Both the position numbers and the translations under genes were made by a program. A DNA stretch of 64,000 nt from Xanthobacteraceae bacterium (lineage in GTDB: Bacteria > Pseudomonadota > Alphaproteobacteria > Rhizobiales > Xanthobacteraceae), in contig JAIESR010000096.1 in the NCBI GenBank assembly GCA_019745775.1, forward strand, positions 1 to 64,000, given 5' to 3'. Below are positions 11,316 through 19,732 of the stretch, in pieces (position 1 is the stretch's first letter; every line of letters begins with the position of its first letter). The notes below the pieces were generated by a model that saw nothing but the letters and a program-made list of their open reading frames with translations, did not search any database and was not told where the DNA came from.

Positions 11316-12029
11316 ATGACCCCGGAAGAGATAGTGGCTCGCCTGATCTATCGCGATGGGCTGATGTTGATCATCGACAAGCCCGCCGGATATCCGGTCC
11401 ACCGAGGCCCGAAAGGTGGCGACGCCCTGGAGGACTATTTTGACGCGCTGCGCTTCGGGCTGCCGCGCGCACCGGCCCTGGCGCACCGGCTCGACCGCGA
11501 TACCACCGGCTGCCTGGTGCTCGGTCGCCACCGCAAGGCGCTGGCGACGCTCGGCAAGCTGTTCAAGGACGGCAAGGTCGGCAAGACCTACTGGGCGGTG
11601 GTCGAGGGCGGGCCGGCCGAGGACGAAGGCCGCATCGACCTGCCGCTCGCCAAGCGCGACGACACGCGCGGCTGGTGGATGAAGGTCGATCCCGCGGGGA
11701 TGCCGTCGGCGACGACGTGGAAGGTGATGGGACGCGCCGGCGAGCACGGCAAGCCGATCACCTGGTTGGCACTCGAGCCGCTCACCGGCCGCACGCATCA
11801 ACTGCGCGTGCATTGCGCGGCGATGAACTGGCCGATCGTCGGCGACAGCATCTACGGAAACGCGCCGCGCGCGCGCGGGCCATCGCTGCATTTGCATGCG
11901 CGTGACGTCGTCGTACCGCTCTACAAGAACAAGGAGCGGGTGCGTGCCTCGGCGCCGGTGCCGCTGGAGCAGCAGGAGCGGCTTTACGCCTGCGGCTGGC
12001 AGGGCGAGGTTTTCAGGCTGGTGGATTGA
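11316..12029 (+). CDS. RluA-family RNA pseudouridine synthase
   Basis: A 237-residue pseudouridine synthase of the RluA family without an N-terminal S4 domain. The catalytic loop is AHRLDRDTTGCLVLGR (Asp at about residue 62), preceded by the substrate-pocket strand LMLIIDKPAGYPVHRGP and followed by LEPLTGRTHQLRVHCA near 155-170. It converts uridine to pseudouridine in rRNA or tRNA; the target site cannot be deduced. It is divergent from ftsY, and the promoters of both must overlap or extend into coding sequence because the gap is so short. Confidence 0.92.
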   Translation: MTPEEIVARLIYRDGLMLIIDKPAGYPVHRGPKGGDALEDYFDALRFGLPRAPALAHRLDRDTTGCLVLGRHRKALATLGKLFKDGKVGKTYWAVVEGGPAEDEGRIDLPLAKRDDTRGWWMKVDPAGMPSATTWKVMGRAGEHGKPITWLALEPLTGRTHQLRVHCAAMNWPIVGDSIYGNAPRARGPSLHLHARDVVVPLYKNKERVRASAPVPLEQQERLYACGWQGEVFRLVD

Positions 12030-12247
12030 GGGTGCGGCGGTCCTAAAGACTTTTTATTTTCAATAAGCGGCTGATTTGCCTACATAATTTTTGCCGACGG
12101 CTGCCGGCGACAAGGCGCCGACACCGCGCGCGGCAGCAAATTTCAAAACCCGTCCGTCTGATGCGGGCAATCCAAGCCGAACCTCCCTCAAGGGTTCACG
12201 GGGACGTACCGCAGCCCTCTTTCACCTCATCACACGGAGCGACGACC

Positions 12248-12706
12248 ATGTTCAGCAAAACCATCAAAGCCTTTGCAATTGCCAGCGTGATGGCCGGCAC
12301 CACCGCGGTCAGCGCCTACGCCTATCCGCACACCAACTACCAGGCGCAGATCGACTACCAGATCAACCGCGTCATCGCCGGTGCGCGCATCAACGGCTTC
12401 AACCTCGTTGTCGCCAACGAGCGCGGCCAGATGTACGCGGGCAGCGGCCCCGCGGGCTTCACCGTCTTCCTGCGCGCCGGCCAGGACTATCGCTTCGAGG
12501 CGCGCTGCGACACCGACTGCACCGACCTCGACATGTCGCTGCGTGACGACAACGGCCGCGAGCTGATCGCCGACCGCGACATGGACGACTTCCCGGGCTT
12601 CACCTTCCGAGCGCCCTACACCGGCACCTACCGGGTGAACCTCGAGCTCGCGCGCTGCAACGCCTGGCGCTGCCAGGTCGGCGCGATCGTGCTCGCCCGC
12701 GGCTGA
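12248..12706 (+). CDS. Small secreted protein of unknown function
   Basis: A 152-residue protein with a clear signal peptide (basic start MFSKTIK, hydrophobic core, cleavage probably after SAYA). The mature part has a beta-rich pattern with paired cysteines in RCDTDCTDLD and CNAWRC, and ends VGAIVLARG. The arrangement (an R/Y strand, then LDMSLRDDNG, then FTFRAPYTGTYRVNLEL) resembles bacterial pre-peptidase C-terminal-type beta domains, but I do not recognise a specific family. GGAG precedes the ATG by about ten bases. The upstream 218-base gap has TACATAAT near 12081 as a possible -10 box. Two strong hairpins follow the stop codon, so it is probably monocistronic. Confidence 0.8.
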   Translation: MFSKTIKAFAIASVMAGTTAVSAYAYPHTNYQAQIDYQINRVIAGARINGFNLVVANERGQMYAGSGPAGFTVFLRAGQDYRFEARCDTDCTDLDMSLRDDNGRELIADRDMDDFPGFTFRAPYTGTYRVNLELARCNAWRCQVGAIVLARG

Positions 12707-12716
12707 TCCCCCGAAG

Positions 12717-12750
12717 GCGGGCGCATTCTCCTCCTCTGGGCGCCCGCTTT
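12717..12750 (+). terminator. First hairpin after the secreted-protein gene
   Basis: Inverted arms GCGGGCGC and GCGCCCGC form a perfect 8-bp stem with a 15-nt pyrimidine-rich loop, followed by only three T residues. It begins about ten bases after the stop codon. Confidence 0.5.
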
Positions 12751-12758
12751 CACCCTGG

Positions 12759-12798
12759 CGCGGGTCGCGTTCTCCCCCGGGCGCGACCCGCGTTTTTT
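12759..12798 (+). terminator. Intrinsic terminator after the secreted-protein gene
   Basis: A perfect 11-bp GC-rich stem (CGCGGGTCGCG and CGCGACCCGCG) with a 12-nt loop is followed directly by six T residues at 12793-12798. This is a textbook rho-independent terminator for the forward strand and the stronger of the two tandem hairpins. Confidence 0.85.
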
Positions 12799-12854
12799 CG
12801 CGCGGCAGACACGGCACCGACCGGTATTCGAAGCCGAACTCTTGAATCGGCGCG

Positions 12855-13478
12855 TCAGTAGATCGTCGCCTTCATGCGCTCGGGCGCGGCGCGGTCGTGC
12901 TCGGGGCCGCCGAGCTTGCCACCGGTGATCTCGGCAAGGATCGTGCCCGCGGTCGGCAAGGTCTTGCGGTCGACATGACGCGAAGCATCCCACAATTTCG
13001 AGCGCACGATCGCCTTGGCGCATTGGAAGAACACGGTCTCGACCGCGACCACCAGCACGCTGCGCGGCGCCTTGCCTTCCATCACGAATTGCTGCGTGAG
13101 CCCGGGATCGGTCGAGATCGATGCGCGGCCCATGACGCGCAGCGTCTCGCTGCAGCCCGGGATCAGGAACAACAGCGCGACCCGCGGGTCGTACAAGAGG
13201 TTGCGCAGCGTATCGATGCGGTTGTTGCCGCGCCGGTCCGGCACCAGCAGCGTCTTCTCGTCCGCGACCTTCACGAACCCGGCCGGATCGCCGCGCGGCG
13301 AGCAGTCGAGCCCGCCGGGGCCATTCGATGCCAGCGCGAAGAACGGCGCCGCCTCGATCAGCTTGCGATAGGCCGGCGTGATGTGGCCAGTCTCCTTCGC
13401 CCTGGCGGGCGGATAGACGTCGCCGCCGTAGACCTTCTCCAGCTCTTCGACGGTGGTGATCAGGTGGTCGCTGCCCAT
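12855..13478 (-). CDS. Pyridoxamine 5'-phosphate oxidase-family flavoprotein
   Basis: A 207-residue protein of the PNPOx-like split-barrel family, of the subgroup often described as the MSMEG_1061 family. Diagnostic segments are FFALASNGPGGLDCSPRGDPAGFV (first strands), RRGNNRIDTLRNLLYDPRVALLFLIPG (FMN phosphate contact region) and LRVMGRASI. Such proteins bind FMN or F420 and reduce varied substrates; function here is unknown. GGAG sits seven bases before the ATG. A palindromic repeat lies upstream, between this gene and the FAH-family hydrolase. Confidence 0.87.
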   Translation of the reverse strand: MGSDHLITTVEELEKVYGGDVYPPARAKETGHITPAYRKLIEAAPFFALASNGPGGLDCSPRGDPAGFVKVADEKTLLVPDRRGNNRIDTLRNLLYDPRVALLFLIPGCSETLRVMGRASISTDPGLTQQFVMEGKAPRSVLVVAVETVFFQCAKAIVRSKLWDASRHVDRKTLPTAGTILAEITGGKLGGPEHDRAAPERMKATIY

Positions 13479-13541
13479 GATGTGCTCCGGATTCTCCCGG
13501 CACTATAGCGCAGAAAGCGTTCGAGCGCGTTAGAGCAGGAT

Positions 13542-13621
13542 CGTCATTGCGAGGAGCGCAAGCGACGAAGCAATCCAGCTACTTCGACAGCCTGGATTGC
13601 TTCGCTTCGCTCGCAATGACG
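13542..13621. repeat. Palindromic intergenic repeat (CGTCATTGCGAG type)
   Basis: An 80-base imperfect inverted repeat. The left arm begins CGTCATTGCGAGGAGCGC and the right arm ends TTCGCTCGCAATGACG, with the centre GCAATCCAG..CTGGATTGC also complementary. Repeats with these ends are widespread between genes in Bradyrhizobium-like and other alphaproteobacterial genomes. Confidence 0.9.
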
Positions 13622-13644
13622 CCTCAACCTCAAATCATCCCACC

Positions 13645-14640
13645 CTAGTGCCCGTGTGTCGGCACCGGGTTCTCCGGCTCCTTGGGCTGCCGCTCGGTCT
13701 GGTCGGCGATCGTGTTGGCGAGACGCCCGAGATTCTCGACCTCGCAGATCACCACCTGGCCGGTGTGCAGGCCCTTCTTGGCGCCGGGCGGCAGCGGCAA
13801 TTCCTCGGGCGAACCGCCCATGATCATGTCGCCGGGCTTGAGCTCCATCACATGAGAGAGATATTCGACCAGCTCGCCGAACTTCCACAGTATCGCATTG
13901 GTGCGTGTGTCCTGCCGCAGCACGCCGTCGATGGTTGCCTTCACCCACAGGTCGTGCGGGTTGCCGGCGAGATCGCGCGGCACGATCGCCCGGCTCACCG
14001 GCGTGTAGCCGGGGAAATTCTTCATGCGGATCGAGTCGTTGATGCGGCGGCCCTCGCGCCACGGGCTCCACCAGGAGAAGTGCGTGGTGTAGTCGTTGGC
14101 GATCACGTAGCCGGCGATGTATTCCTCGGCGCGCTCGGCCTTCACGCGGAACGCGGGCCGGCCGATGATCGCGGTGACCTCGAGCTCGAAGTCGAACTGG
14201 AACACGCCGTGCTCGCGATAGACCTTGTCGCCGTAGCCGCCGAGCGCGGAACGCGAGCCCATGAACATGTCCGGAAACACGCGCTCGTGCCGGGGCGGAT
14301 CGGCCTTGCCGCTGATCCGGCTCGGCCGCTCGAAGTTGTGGTAGGTCTGGAAGATGTTCCAGGGCTCCGGCACCGGCGCGATGAACTTCACGGAATCGAT
14401 CGGCTGCCAGCCGTCATCGGGCGCGGGCTTGAGATCGCGACCGCGCAGCCAGTCGTGCCAGCGATCCCAGTTTGGCATGAAGTCGCGCATGATCGGCGCG
14501 ACCGCGCCCGGCGTCGAATGCCGCGCCACGATGTTCGCGAGGCTCGACACGTGGTCGTTGACCACGACCGCTGTCGCCGGCCTGCCGTTGTCGACCATCG
14601 TTCCGATGCCGAAAGCGATTTCAGGCTTCGCGTCAGCCAT
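13645..14640 (-). CDS. Fumarylacetoacetate hydrolase-family protein
   Basis: A 331-residue protein of the FAH superfamily, which cleaves or decarboxylates carbon-carbon bonds in catabolic keto acids. Expected metal-ligand acidic residues are seen in FDFELEVTAIIGRPAF and in GYVIANDYTTH (many members have NDWS), and the C-terminal motif appears as MELKPGDMIMGGSPEE. The C-terminal tail after GLHTGQVVICEVENLG is hydrophilic and variable. The start is uncertain: an ATG five codons upstream is possible and neither has a clear ribosome-binding site; MADAKPEIAFG resembles homologue starts. Substrate unknown. Confidence 0.87.
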   Translation of the reverse strand: MADAKPEIAFGIGTMVDNGRPATAVVVNDHVSSLANIVARHSTPGAVAPIMRDFMPNWDRWHDWLRGRDLKPAPDDGWQPIDSVKFIAPVPEPWNIFQTYHNFERPSRISGKADPPRHERVFPDMFMGSRSALGGYGDKVYREHGVFQFDFELEVTAIIGRPAFRVKAERAEEYIAGYVIANDYTTHFSWWSPWREGRRINDSIRMKNFPGYTPVSRAIVPRDLAGNPHDLWVKATIDGVLRQDTRTNAILWKFGELVEYLSHVMELKPGDMIMGGSPEELPLPPGAKKGLHTGQVVICEVENLGRLANTIADQTERQPKEPENPVPTHGH

Positions 14641-14714
14641 GCGTATCCAGCCCATTCCTTGCGCCGATTTTCATGATCTAGGCCGGTTCCGGCGACGTCT
14701 GCAATAGGCCGCGG

Positions 14715-15467
14715 TCAACGCGAGCCAAGCCCGTCCGAGCCGACGACGGAGTCGAGCTGCAGGTAGGACGGGTCGAACTCCGCGGCCTTCTGCAGCCGTG
14801 GCCAGTTCCTGATCGTGAGTACGCCGTCGCTCCAGGTGAACAACCCTTCCTTGCGCAGGCGGCTGAGCACGCGGCTGACATGGACGCTCGACAGGCCGAG
14901 CGCATCGGCGATGTCCGCCTGCGTGAACGGCATGGCGCACACGTCTTTCTCCATCAAGCCTACGGCGTGCATGCGCATCGCGAACTCGCACACGAGATGG
15001 GCGAAGCGCGCATAGGCGCTGCGACGACCGATGCCGACGATCCACTTGCGGAAGATCGCGGCGTCGACCAGCGAGTCGCGCCAGAGGAGATGCGCGACCC
15101 GATGATTGCGGTCGATCAGATTGCGCATGGCCGCGTGCGGGATCAGCGCAACCTTTGTCGGCACCAGTGTGGCGAGGTTGTGATCCATCACCTTGATGAA
15201 GAGACTCTGCAGGTCGGGAATGTCGCCGGGAATATGCAGCGACAGGATCTGCCGGCGGCCGGAGGGGACGGTGGCGTAGCGGCAAGCGAAGCCCTCGAGA
15301 ATGAGGCAGACGATGCTCGGCTGCTGGCCCTCGCGAACGATGTCCTCCTGCGCATCGAGCACCCTGATGGTCGGGCGGAGCTCGACGAACGCTTTTCGCT
15401 CGGCGTCGGTGGGATCGCCGATCGATTGCAGCTTGCGCAGGAGCGGCAGCAAATCTTCGCCTTGCAT
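14715..15467 (-). CDS. Crp/Fnr-family transcriptional regulator
   Basis: A 250-residue regulator with an N-terminal cyclic-nucleotide-binding-like beta barrel (about residues 25-135) and a C-terminal winged helix. The recognition region reads FTQADIADALGLSSVHVSRVLSRLRKEGL, matching the HTH_Crp pattern. No FNR-type cysteine cluster is present, so direct oxygen sensing by an Fe-S cluster is unlikely. A TTG ten codons upstream is an alternative start. It is transcribed toward the FAH-family gene, but control of it is not evident. Confidence 0.88.
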   Translation of the reverse strand: MQGEDLLPLLRKLQSIGDPTDAERKAFVELRPTIRVLDAQEDIVREGQQPSIVCLILEGFACRYATVPSGRRQILSLHIPGDIPDLQSLFIKVMDHNLATLVPTKVALIPHAAMRNLIDRNHRVAHLLWRDSLVDAAIFRKWIVGIGRRSAYARFAHLVCEFAMRMHAVGLMEKDVCAMPFTQADIADALGLSSVHVSRVLSRLRKEGLFTWSDGVLTIRNWPRLQKAAEFDPSYLQLDSVVGSDGLGSR

Positions 15468-15561
15468 CGAATGTCCCAATGCCTCGGTCAAAAACAACTA
15501 GTGCAAATCGCCCGGGCCCGCAGGAAAACGGCGTACACGGCTTTGGTTTCGGTCGGCCAGA

Positions 15562-15807
15562 CTAGCCGACTTGCGGGTCAGGTTCGATGCCTCGGACGGC
15601 GTGGTCGGTCATTTTTTGGGGATCGCGCTCGCCCCTGCCGGCGATGTCGATGATCCGCTTTGCCAGCGTTTCCAGCACCACCAGCGGCTGGCCCTTGCCG
15701 ACCCGCCTTACGGCGGCCTCATACGCCTGGATCAGCAGCGCGATGATTTCCGGCTCGAACGCCGCACCCTCGATCAGCCTATGCGGAGACATGCTCACCC
15801 CACTCAT
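15562..15807 (-). CDS. Small conserved helical protein
   Basis: An 81-residue protein, predicted helical and soluble. The central region IIALLIQAYEAAVRRVGKG and the segment VLETLAKRIIDIAGRGERDPQKMTDHAV resemble short proteins found in multiple copies in Bradyrhizobium-group genomes (RII-D-A-x-x-GERDP pattern), function unknown. An internal ATG five codons in, preceded by GGGGTGA, is an equally good start. It lies between the Crp/Fnr regulator and the beta-lactamase-fold gene on the same strand. Confidence 0.7.
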   Translation of the reverse strand: MSGVSMSPHRLIEGAAFEPEIIALLIQAYEAAVRRVGKGQPLVVLETLAKRIIDIAGRGERDPQKMTDHAVRGIEPDPQVG

Positions 15808-15889
15808 CGCCGAGGGCGATGATTAGAGCGCGCGCGGGAACTTATCGCTCACATAGGTTATGTGAATTCGCTTTTCGGTTGGGGCCCGC

Positions 15890-17167
15890 CTAATCGACGA
15901 GCGCCGCGTAGACCAGCGCATTGATCACCTGCCGCAGGCGCCAGCGGATGGTGCCGGGCGAATGCGCCATCCAGACCACGGTCAGCTCTTCCTTGGGGTC
16001 GACCCACCAATTGGTGCCGCTGGCGCCCGGCCAGGCGAACGCGCCGACCGACGTCATAGTGGGTGAAATCCCTGGCTGGGTGCGAACCGCGACGCCGAGC
16101 CCGAAACCGTAGTCCGCGCGCGACGGATCGCCGGTCGCGGCGATCATGTTCACGACGTTCGGCCCGAGATGGTTCGCGGTCATGTATTCGACCGTCCTGC
16201 GCCCGAGCACGCGTTGATCGGCGTAGGTGCCCTTGTTCGCCAGCATCGACGCGAACCGCAGATAATCGTTGGCGGTGGTGACCGTGCAGCCGCCGCCGCA
16301 CTCGAATCTCGTCGGCTGCGTGAACGAGCGCAGCGACTGCGGCTTGCCGGTGTCGGGATCGATCGGCAGCGCCCTGGCGTAGCGCACGACCTTGTCCTGC
16401 GGCAGGACGAAGTGCGTGTCGACCATCCCGAGCGGCTTGAACACGTTCTCCTGGAGATAACGGCCGAGCGATTGCTCGCTGAGCTGCTCGACGATCAGGC
16501 CCAGCACGTCGAGGCCGAAGCCGTAGTCCCAAACCGTTCCGGGCTGGTAGAGCAGAGGCGCCGAAGCCAGTTTGTCGATGAACTCGGGCCCGGTCATGCT
16601 CTCCGATGCCGGCGTGCTGCCGCTCGGGAACAGCTTGTGCACCGGCGTGGCCCCGCGGCCGCCATAGACCAGCCCCGAGGTGTGGCGGAACAGGTCCTGG
16701 ACCGTGATCGGCCGCACCGGCGCGACCCGGTCGGTGATGTTTTCCTTCTTGGCGTCCAGCACGGCGACCTGCTGCTTGGCGAACTGCGGAAAGTATTTCG
16801 AGATCGGATCGTTCATCGCCAGCCGACCCTGCTCGTAGAGCTGCAGCGCCGCGACCGCGGCCATCGGCTTGGTCATCGACGCGCTGTTGAAGATCGCGTC
16901 GGCGCGCATCGGCGTACCGGCGGCCTTGTCGAGGAAACCGTAGGTCTCGAAGTGCACGAGCTTGCCCCGCCGCGCGATCGCGAGCACGCCGCCGGGGAGC
17001 TGGTCGCGCGCGATCTCGGCCTCGATCCGCTGCCGGATCAGCGCCAGCCGCTCGGACGACATGCCGACGGCTTCCGGCTTGGCACGCGGCAGCGCGTCGG
17101 TCGCGAAGGCGCTGAACGGCCAGCACAGCGCGCAGGATGCAAGAATGGCAGCGCGGAGTTTGTTCAT
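15890..17167 (-). CDS. Exported beta-lactamase-fold serine hydrolase
   Basis: A 425-residue protein with a signal peptide (cleavage near SAFA) and a class C beta-lactamase/esterase fold. The nucleophile motif SxxK is SMTKP at about residue 97; the second motif is probably the tyrosine in VWDYGFGLDVLG; the third region appears as WPGASGTNWWVDP rather than KTG. This variation is typical of esterases and D-aminopeptidase-like members, so antibiotic resistance should not be assumed. GGGAGGAA precedes the ATG closely. It faces a possible pseudogene fragment upstream. Confidence 0.9.
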   Translation of the reverse strand: MNKLRAAILASCALCWPFSAFATDALPRAKPEAVGMSSERLALIRQRIEAEIARDQLPGGVLAIARRGKLVHFETYGFLDKAAGTPMRADAIFNSASMTKPMAAVAALQLYEQGRLAMNDPISKYFPQFAKQQVAVLDAKKENITDRVAPVRPITVQDLFRHTSGLVYGGRGATPVHKLFPSGSTPASESMTGPEFIDKLASAPLLYQPGTVWDYGFGLDVLGLIVEQLSEQSLGRYLQENVFKPLGMVDTHFVLPQDKVVRYARALPIDPDTGKPQSLRSFTQPTRFECGGGCTVTTANDYLRFASMLANKGTYADQRVLGRRTVEYMTANHLGPNVVNMIAATGDPSRADYGFGLGVAVRTQPGISPTMTSVGAFAWPGASGTNWWVDPKEELTVVWMAHSPGTIRWRLRQVINALVYAALVD

Positions 17168-17282
17168 GGCTTCCTCCCGGAGTCTTTATCGTCGTTAATT
17201 CAAGGATAGCGTCTCCCCCGCGGGCGAAACAGTGGGCCATCGCATATCCGCACGGCGAAATCGCATTGGGCCGTCATCCCAC

Positions 17283-17465
17283 TCGCACGTGGTCGCCACC
17301 CTGGAGAGCGTATGTGCCGACGCGACCAAACGACCCGAGTGCCAGGCGATCGCCGGCAGGCTCAATGTCGAGGCGCGTTACCTGCCCGGCGCGGCGTTCC
17401 GGAAACTGTTCAACGTCCTGAAGCACGAGAATACCGCAAATGGCAGCCGCTTGATCAACGGCTGA
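17283..17465 (+). pseudogene. C-terminal remnant of a Bug/TctC solute-binding protein
   Basis: An open segment of about 60 codons encodes VVATLESVCADATKRPEC, then RLNVEARYLPGAAF and [11 protein letters not shown]. This pattern (helix, K-x-P, then R-L-x-VE-x-x-x-L-x-G-x-x-F) matches the last 60 residues of Bug-family periplasmic binding proteins, including the intact one at 19733-20743. There is no matching N-terminal part upstream, where the divergent serine hydrolase begins. Its end overlaps the convergent mtaB 3' end by 11 bases. I infer a truncated relic; the similarity is moderate and judged by eye. Confidence 0.4.
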
Positions 17466-18744
17466 TTGCTACTTCGTCTCGCGCCAGCAACTGCCGGCCG
17501 TCGTGGCCGGTGATCGCAGCGTCGATCAGCGCGCCGGCTTCGGCCGCCACATGCACCGGCGTGAACTGCTCGGTGCGGCCGACATGGTCGGACTCCATCA
17601 GCACCCGGCGCCGCGCGCCGACCTCGCCGTCGAGATGGCGCACGAGCGCGGCGGCGCCCTTGTCGCGCAGGCGTTTGGCGCGCTCCTTCACGACCGCGCG
17701 CGCGACTTGCGGCATCCTGGCCGCCGGCGTGCCGGGGCGCGGCGAGAACGGGAACACATGCAGATGCGTGAGGGCGCATTCGTCGACGAGATCGAGCGAT
17801 TGCTGGAACATCGCCTCGGTCTCGGTCGGGAAGCCGGCGATGATGTCGGCGCCGAAAACGACGTCCGGGCGCAGCCGCCGCAATTGCTGACAGAACGAAA
17901 TCGCGTCGGCGCGCGCGTGCCGCCGCTTCATGCGCTTGAGGATCATGTCGTCGCCGGCCTGCAGCGACAAATGCAGATGCGGCATCAGCCGCGGCTCGCC
18001 GGCGAAGGCGTCGATCAGGTCGCGGTCGGCTTCGACGGAATCGATCGACGACAGCCGCAGCCGCGCGAGCTCCGGCACGTGCTTGAGGATCTGCTTCACC
18101 AGGGCGCCGAGCTTGGGCGCGCCCGGAAGGTTCGCGCCGTAGCCCGTGAGATCGACGCCGGTGAGCACGATCTCGCGATAGCCGCGCTCGCAGAGGCGGC
18201 GCACCTGCGCGACCACCTCGCCCATCGGCACCGAACGCGAATTGCCGCGGCCGTAGGGGATGATGCAGAAGGTGCAGCGGTGATCGCAGCCGTTCTGCAC
18301 CTGCACGAAGGCGCGGGCGCGGCCCTCGAGCCCGTCGACGAGATGCGCGGCGGTCTCCGTCACCGACATGATGTCGTTGACTGCGATCTTCTCCTCCCGG
18401 CCGACGCCGAACGCCGCGGCGTCGAGCGCCTCGCGGGTGGTGCGCCAGGATCGGGCATCGAGCTTCTCCTCGTTGCCGATCACCCGGCCGACATTCGGCA
18501 GCTCGGCAAATGCCTGCGGCTCGACCTGGGCGGCGCAGCCGGTGACCACGATGCGCGCATCAGGTCGTTCGCGTGCAAGACGCCGGATCGCCTGTTTCGC
18601 CTGCCGCACGGCTTCCGCCGTCACCGCGCAGGTGTTGACGACTACGGCCTCGCCGAGCCCGGCCGCTTCCGCATTATTGCGGATCACCTCGGACTCGTAG
18701 GCGTTGAGCCGGCAGCCGAAGGTGATGACGTCGACGGCCATCAC
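17455..18744 (-). CDS. mtaB: tRNA t6A37 methylthiotransferase MtaB
   Basis: A 429-residue radical-SAM methylthiotransferase that converts t6A to ms2t6A at tRNA position 37. Order of parts: N-terminal UPF0004 domain with Fe-S cysteines ([26 protein letters not shown]), the radical-SAM CxxxCxxC motif [16 protein letters not shown] at about 150, and a C-terminal region lacking a clear MiaB-like TRAM tail. The [10 protein letters not shown] start separates it from MiaB (FGCQMN), which is encoded at 47.5 kb. The start overlaps the dapF stop codon, so the pair is translationally coupled. Confidence 0.95.
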   Translation of the reverse strand: MMAVDVITFGCRLNAYESEVIRNNAEAAGLGEAVVVNTCAVTAEAVRQAKQAIRRLARERPDARIVVTGCAAQVEPQAFAELPNVGRVIGNEEKLDARSWRTTREALDAAAFGVGREEKIAVNDIMSVTETAAHLVDGLEGRARAFVQVQNGCDHRCTFCIIPYGRGNSRSVPMGEVVAQVRRLCERGYREIVLTGVDLTGYGANLPGAPKLGALVKQILKHVPELARLRLSSIDSVEADRDLIDAFAGEPRLMPHLHLSLQAGDDMILKRMKRRHARADAISFCQQLRRLRPDVVFGADIIAGFPTETEAMFQQSLDLVDECALTHLHVFPFSPRPGTPAARMPQVARAVVKERAKRLRDKGAAALVRHLDGEVGARRRVLMESDHVGRTEQFTPVHVAAEAGALIDAAITGHDGRQLLARDEVAISR

Positions 18745-19673
18745 CCCCTCCCTTTGCTTCTTGCCCCCTCCCCCGGCCCTCCCCCGCTTGTGGGGGCGGG
18801 CTGGGTGGGGGCGGAGAACAGCTTCGGATCGAACCGACCCTCGAACTCGTATTCGACCGGGCCGGTCATCAGCACGTGGTTGTCGCGGTCGCGCCAGTCG
18901 ATCATGAGGTCGCCACCCGGCAGGGTCGCGATCGCCTTGCGGTTCACCCGCTTGAGCCGTGCGGCGGCGACCACCACCGCGCAGGCGGCGGAGCCGCAGG
19001 CCTTGGTCAGCCCGGCGCCGCGCTCCCAGACCCGCACGACGATGCGCTCGCGCGAGACGATGTGCGCGAGCGAGATATTGACGCGCTCCGGAAACATCGG
19101 ATGGTTTTCCAGGAGCGGCCCGATCCTGGCGAGATCATAGGCGTTGACGTCGTCGACCCAGAACACCGCATGCGGATTGCCCATGTTCACGGCCGAAGGC
19201 GAATGCAGGATCGGATTGTCGATCGGGCCGATCTGCAATTCGATCGCGCGGGTGTCCTCGAACTTTTCCGCCAGCGGAATCTCGTTCCAGGCGAAGCGCG
19301 GCGGCCCCATGTCGACCGTCGAAGTGAGCGGGGCGTCGCCCTTCCAGCAATTGATCAGCCCGGCCCTGGTCTCGAAGGTCAGCGCGGCCTTGCCGCTTTC
19401 TCTGAACACGATGTCGGCGACGCAGCGCATGCCGTTGCCGCAGGCGCCCGACTCCGAGCCGTCGTTGTTGTAGATGCGCACGAATGCCTCGGTGCCGGCG
19501 AGACGCGGAGGATGCAGCACCATCATCTGGTCGTAGGGCGCGCCAGCGGGCTGCGCCGCGGCGCGCGCGTCCTCGGCGGTGATCGCGCCCTTCTGCGCGC
19601 GCATGTCGACCACCACGATCTCGTTGCCGAGGCCGTTCATCTTCACGAAGGGATGGTTGGCGAGCGCGCTCAT
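18741..19673 (-). CDS. dapF: Diaminopimelate epimerase
   Basis: A 310-residue epimerase interconverting LL- and meso-diaminopimelate for lysine and peptidoglycan synthesis. The two catalytic cysteines are Cys78 (GACGNGMRC) and Cys226 (KACGSAACA). The enzyme proper ends near [11 protein letters not shown] at residue 286, as in homologues. The last 24 residues are Pro/Gly/Ser/Arg-rich, and most of them are encoded by half of the GC-rich palindromic repeat seen elsewhere in this window. The native stop seems to have been replaced, so translation runs through the repeat to a stop that overlaps the mtaB start. Confidence 0.96.
   Translation of the reverse strand: MSALANHPFVKMNGLGNEIVVVDMRAQKGAITAEDARAAAQPAGAPYDQMMVLHPPRLAGTEAFVRIYNNDGSESGACGNGMRCVADIVFRESGKAALTFETRAGLINCWKGDAPLTSTVDMGPPRFAWNEIPLAEKFEDTRAIELQIGPIDNPILHSPSAVNMGNPHAVFWVDDVNAYDLARIGPLLENHPMFPERVNISLAHIVSRERIVVRVWERGAGLTKACGSAACAVVVAAARLKRVNRKAIATLPGGDLMIDWRDRDNHVLMTGPVEYEFEGRFDPKLFSAPTQPAPTSGGGPGEGARSKGRG
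18762..18815. repeat. Half copy of the GC-rich palindromic element inside dapF
   Basis: One arm of the element, with the stem CCCTCCCCCGC..TTGTGGGGGCGGG and the flanking CTGGGTGGGGG, lies within the 3' end of dapF and is read in frame. The second arm found in the complete copies is absent. Confidence 0.65.
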
Positions 19674-19732
19674 GTCCGGGCCTGATTGCCGGCCTTATAT
19701 GGTCAAACGCGCGGCTTTGGCCAGTGCCAGGG

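Noticed and set aside
15890-17167. Interpretation as an antibiotic-resistance beta-lactamase
   Set aside because: The SxxK motif is present but the YxN and KTG motifs are changed in ways usual for esterases and peptidases of the same fold, so resistance is not supported.
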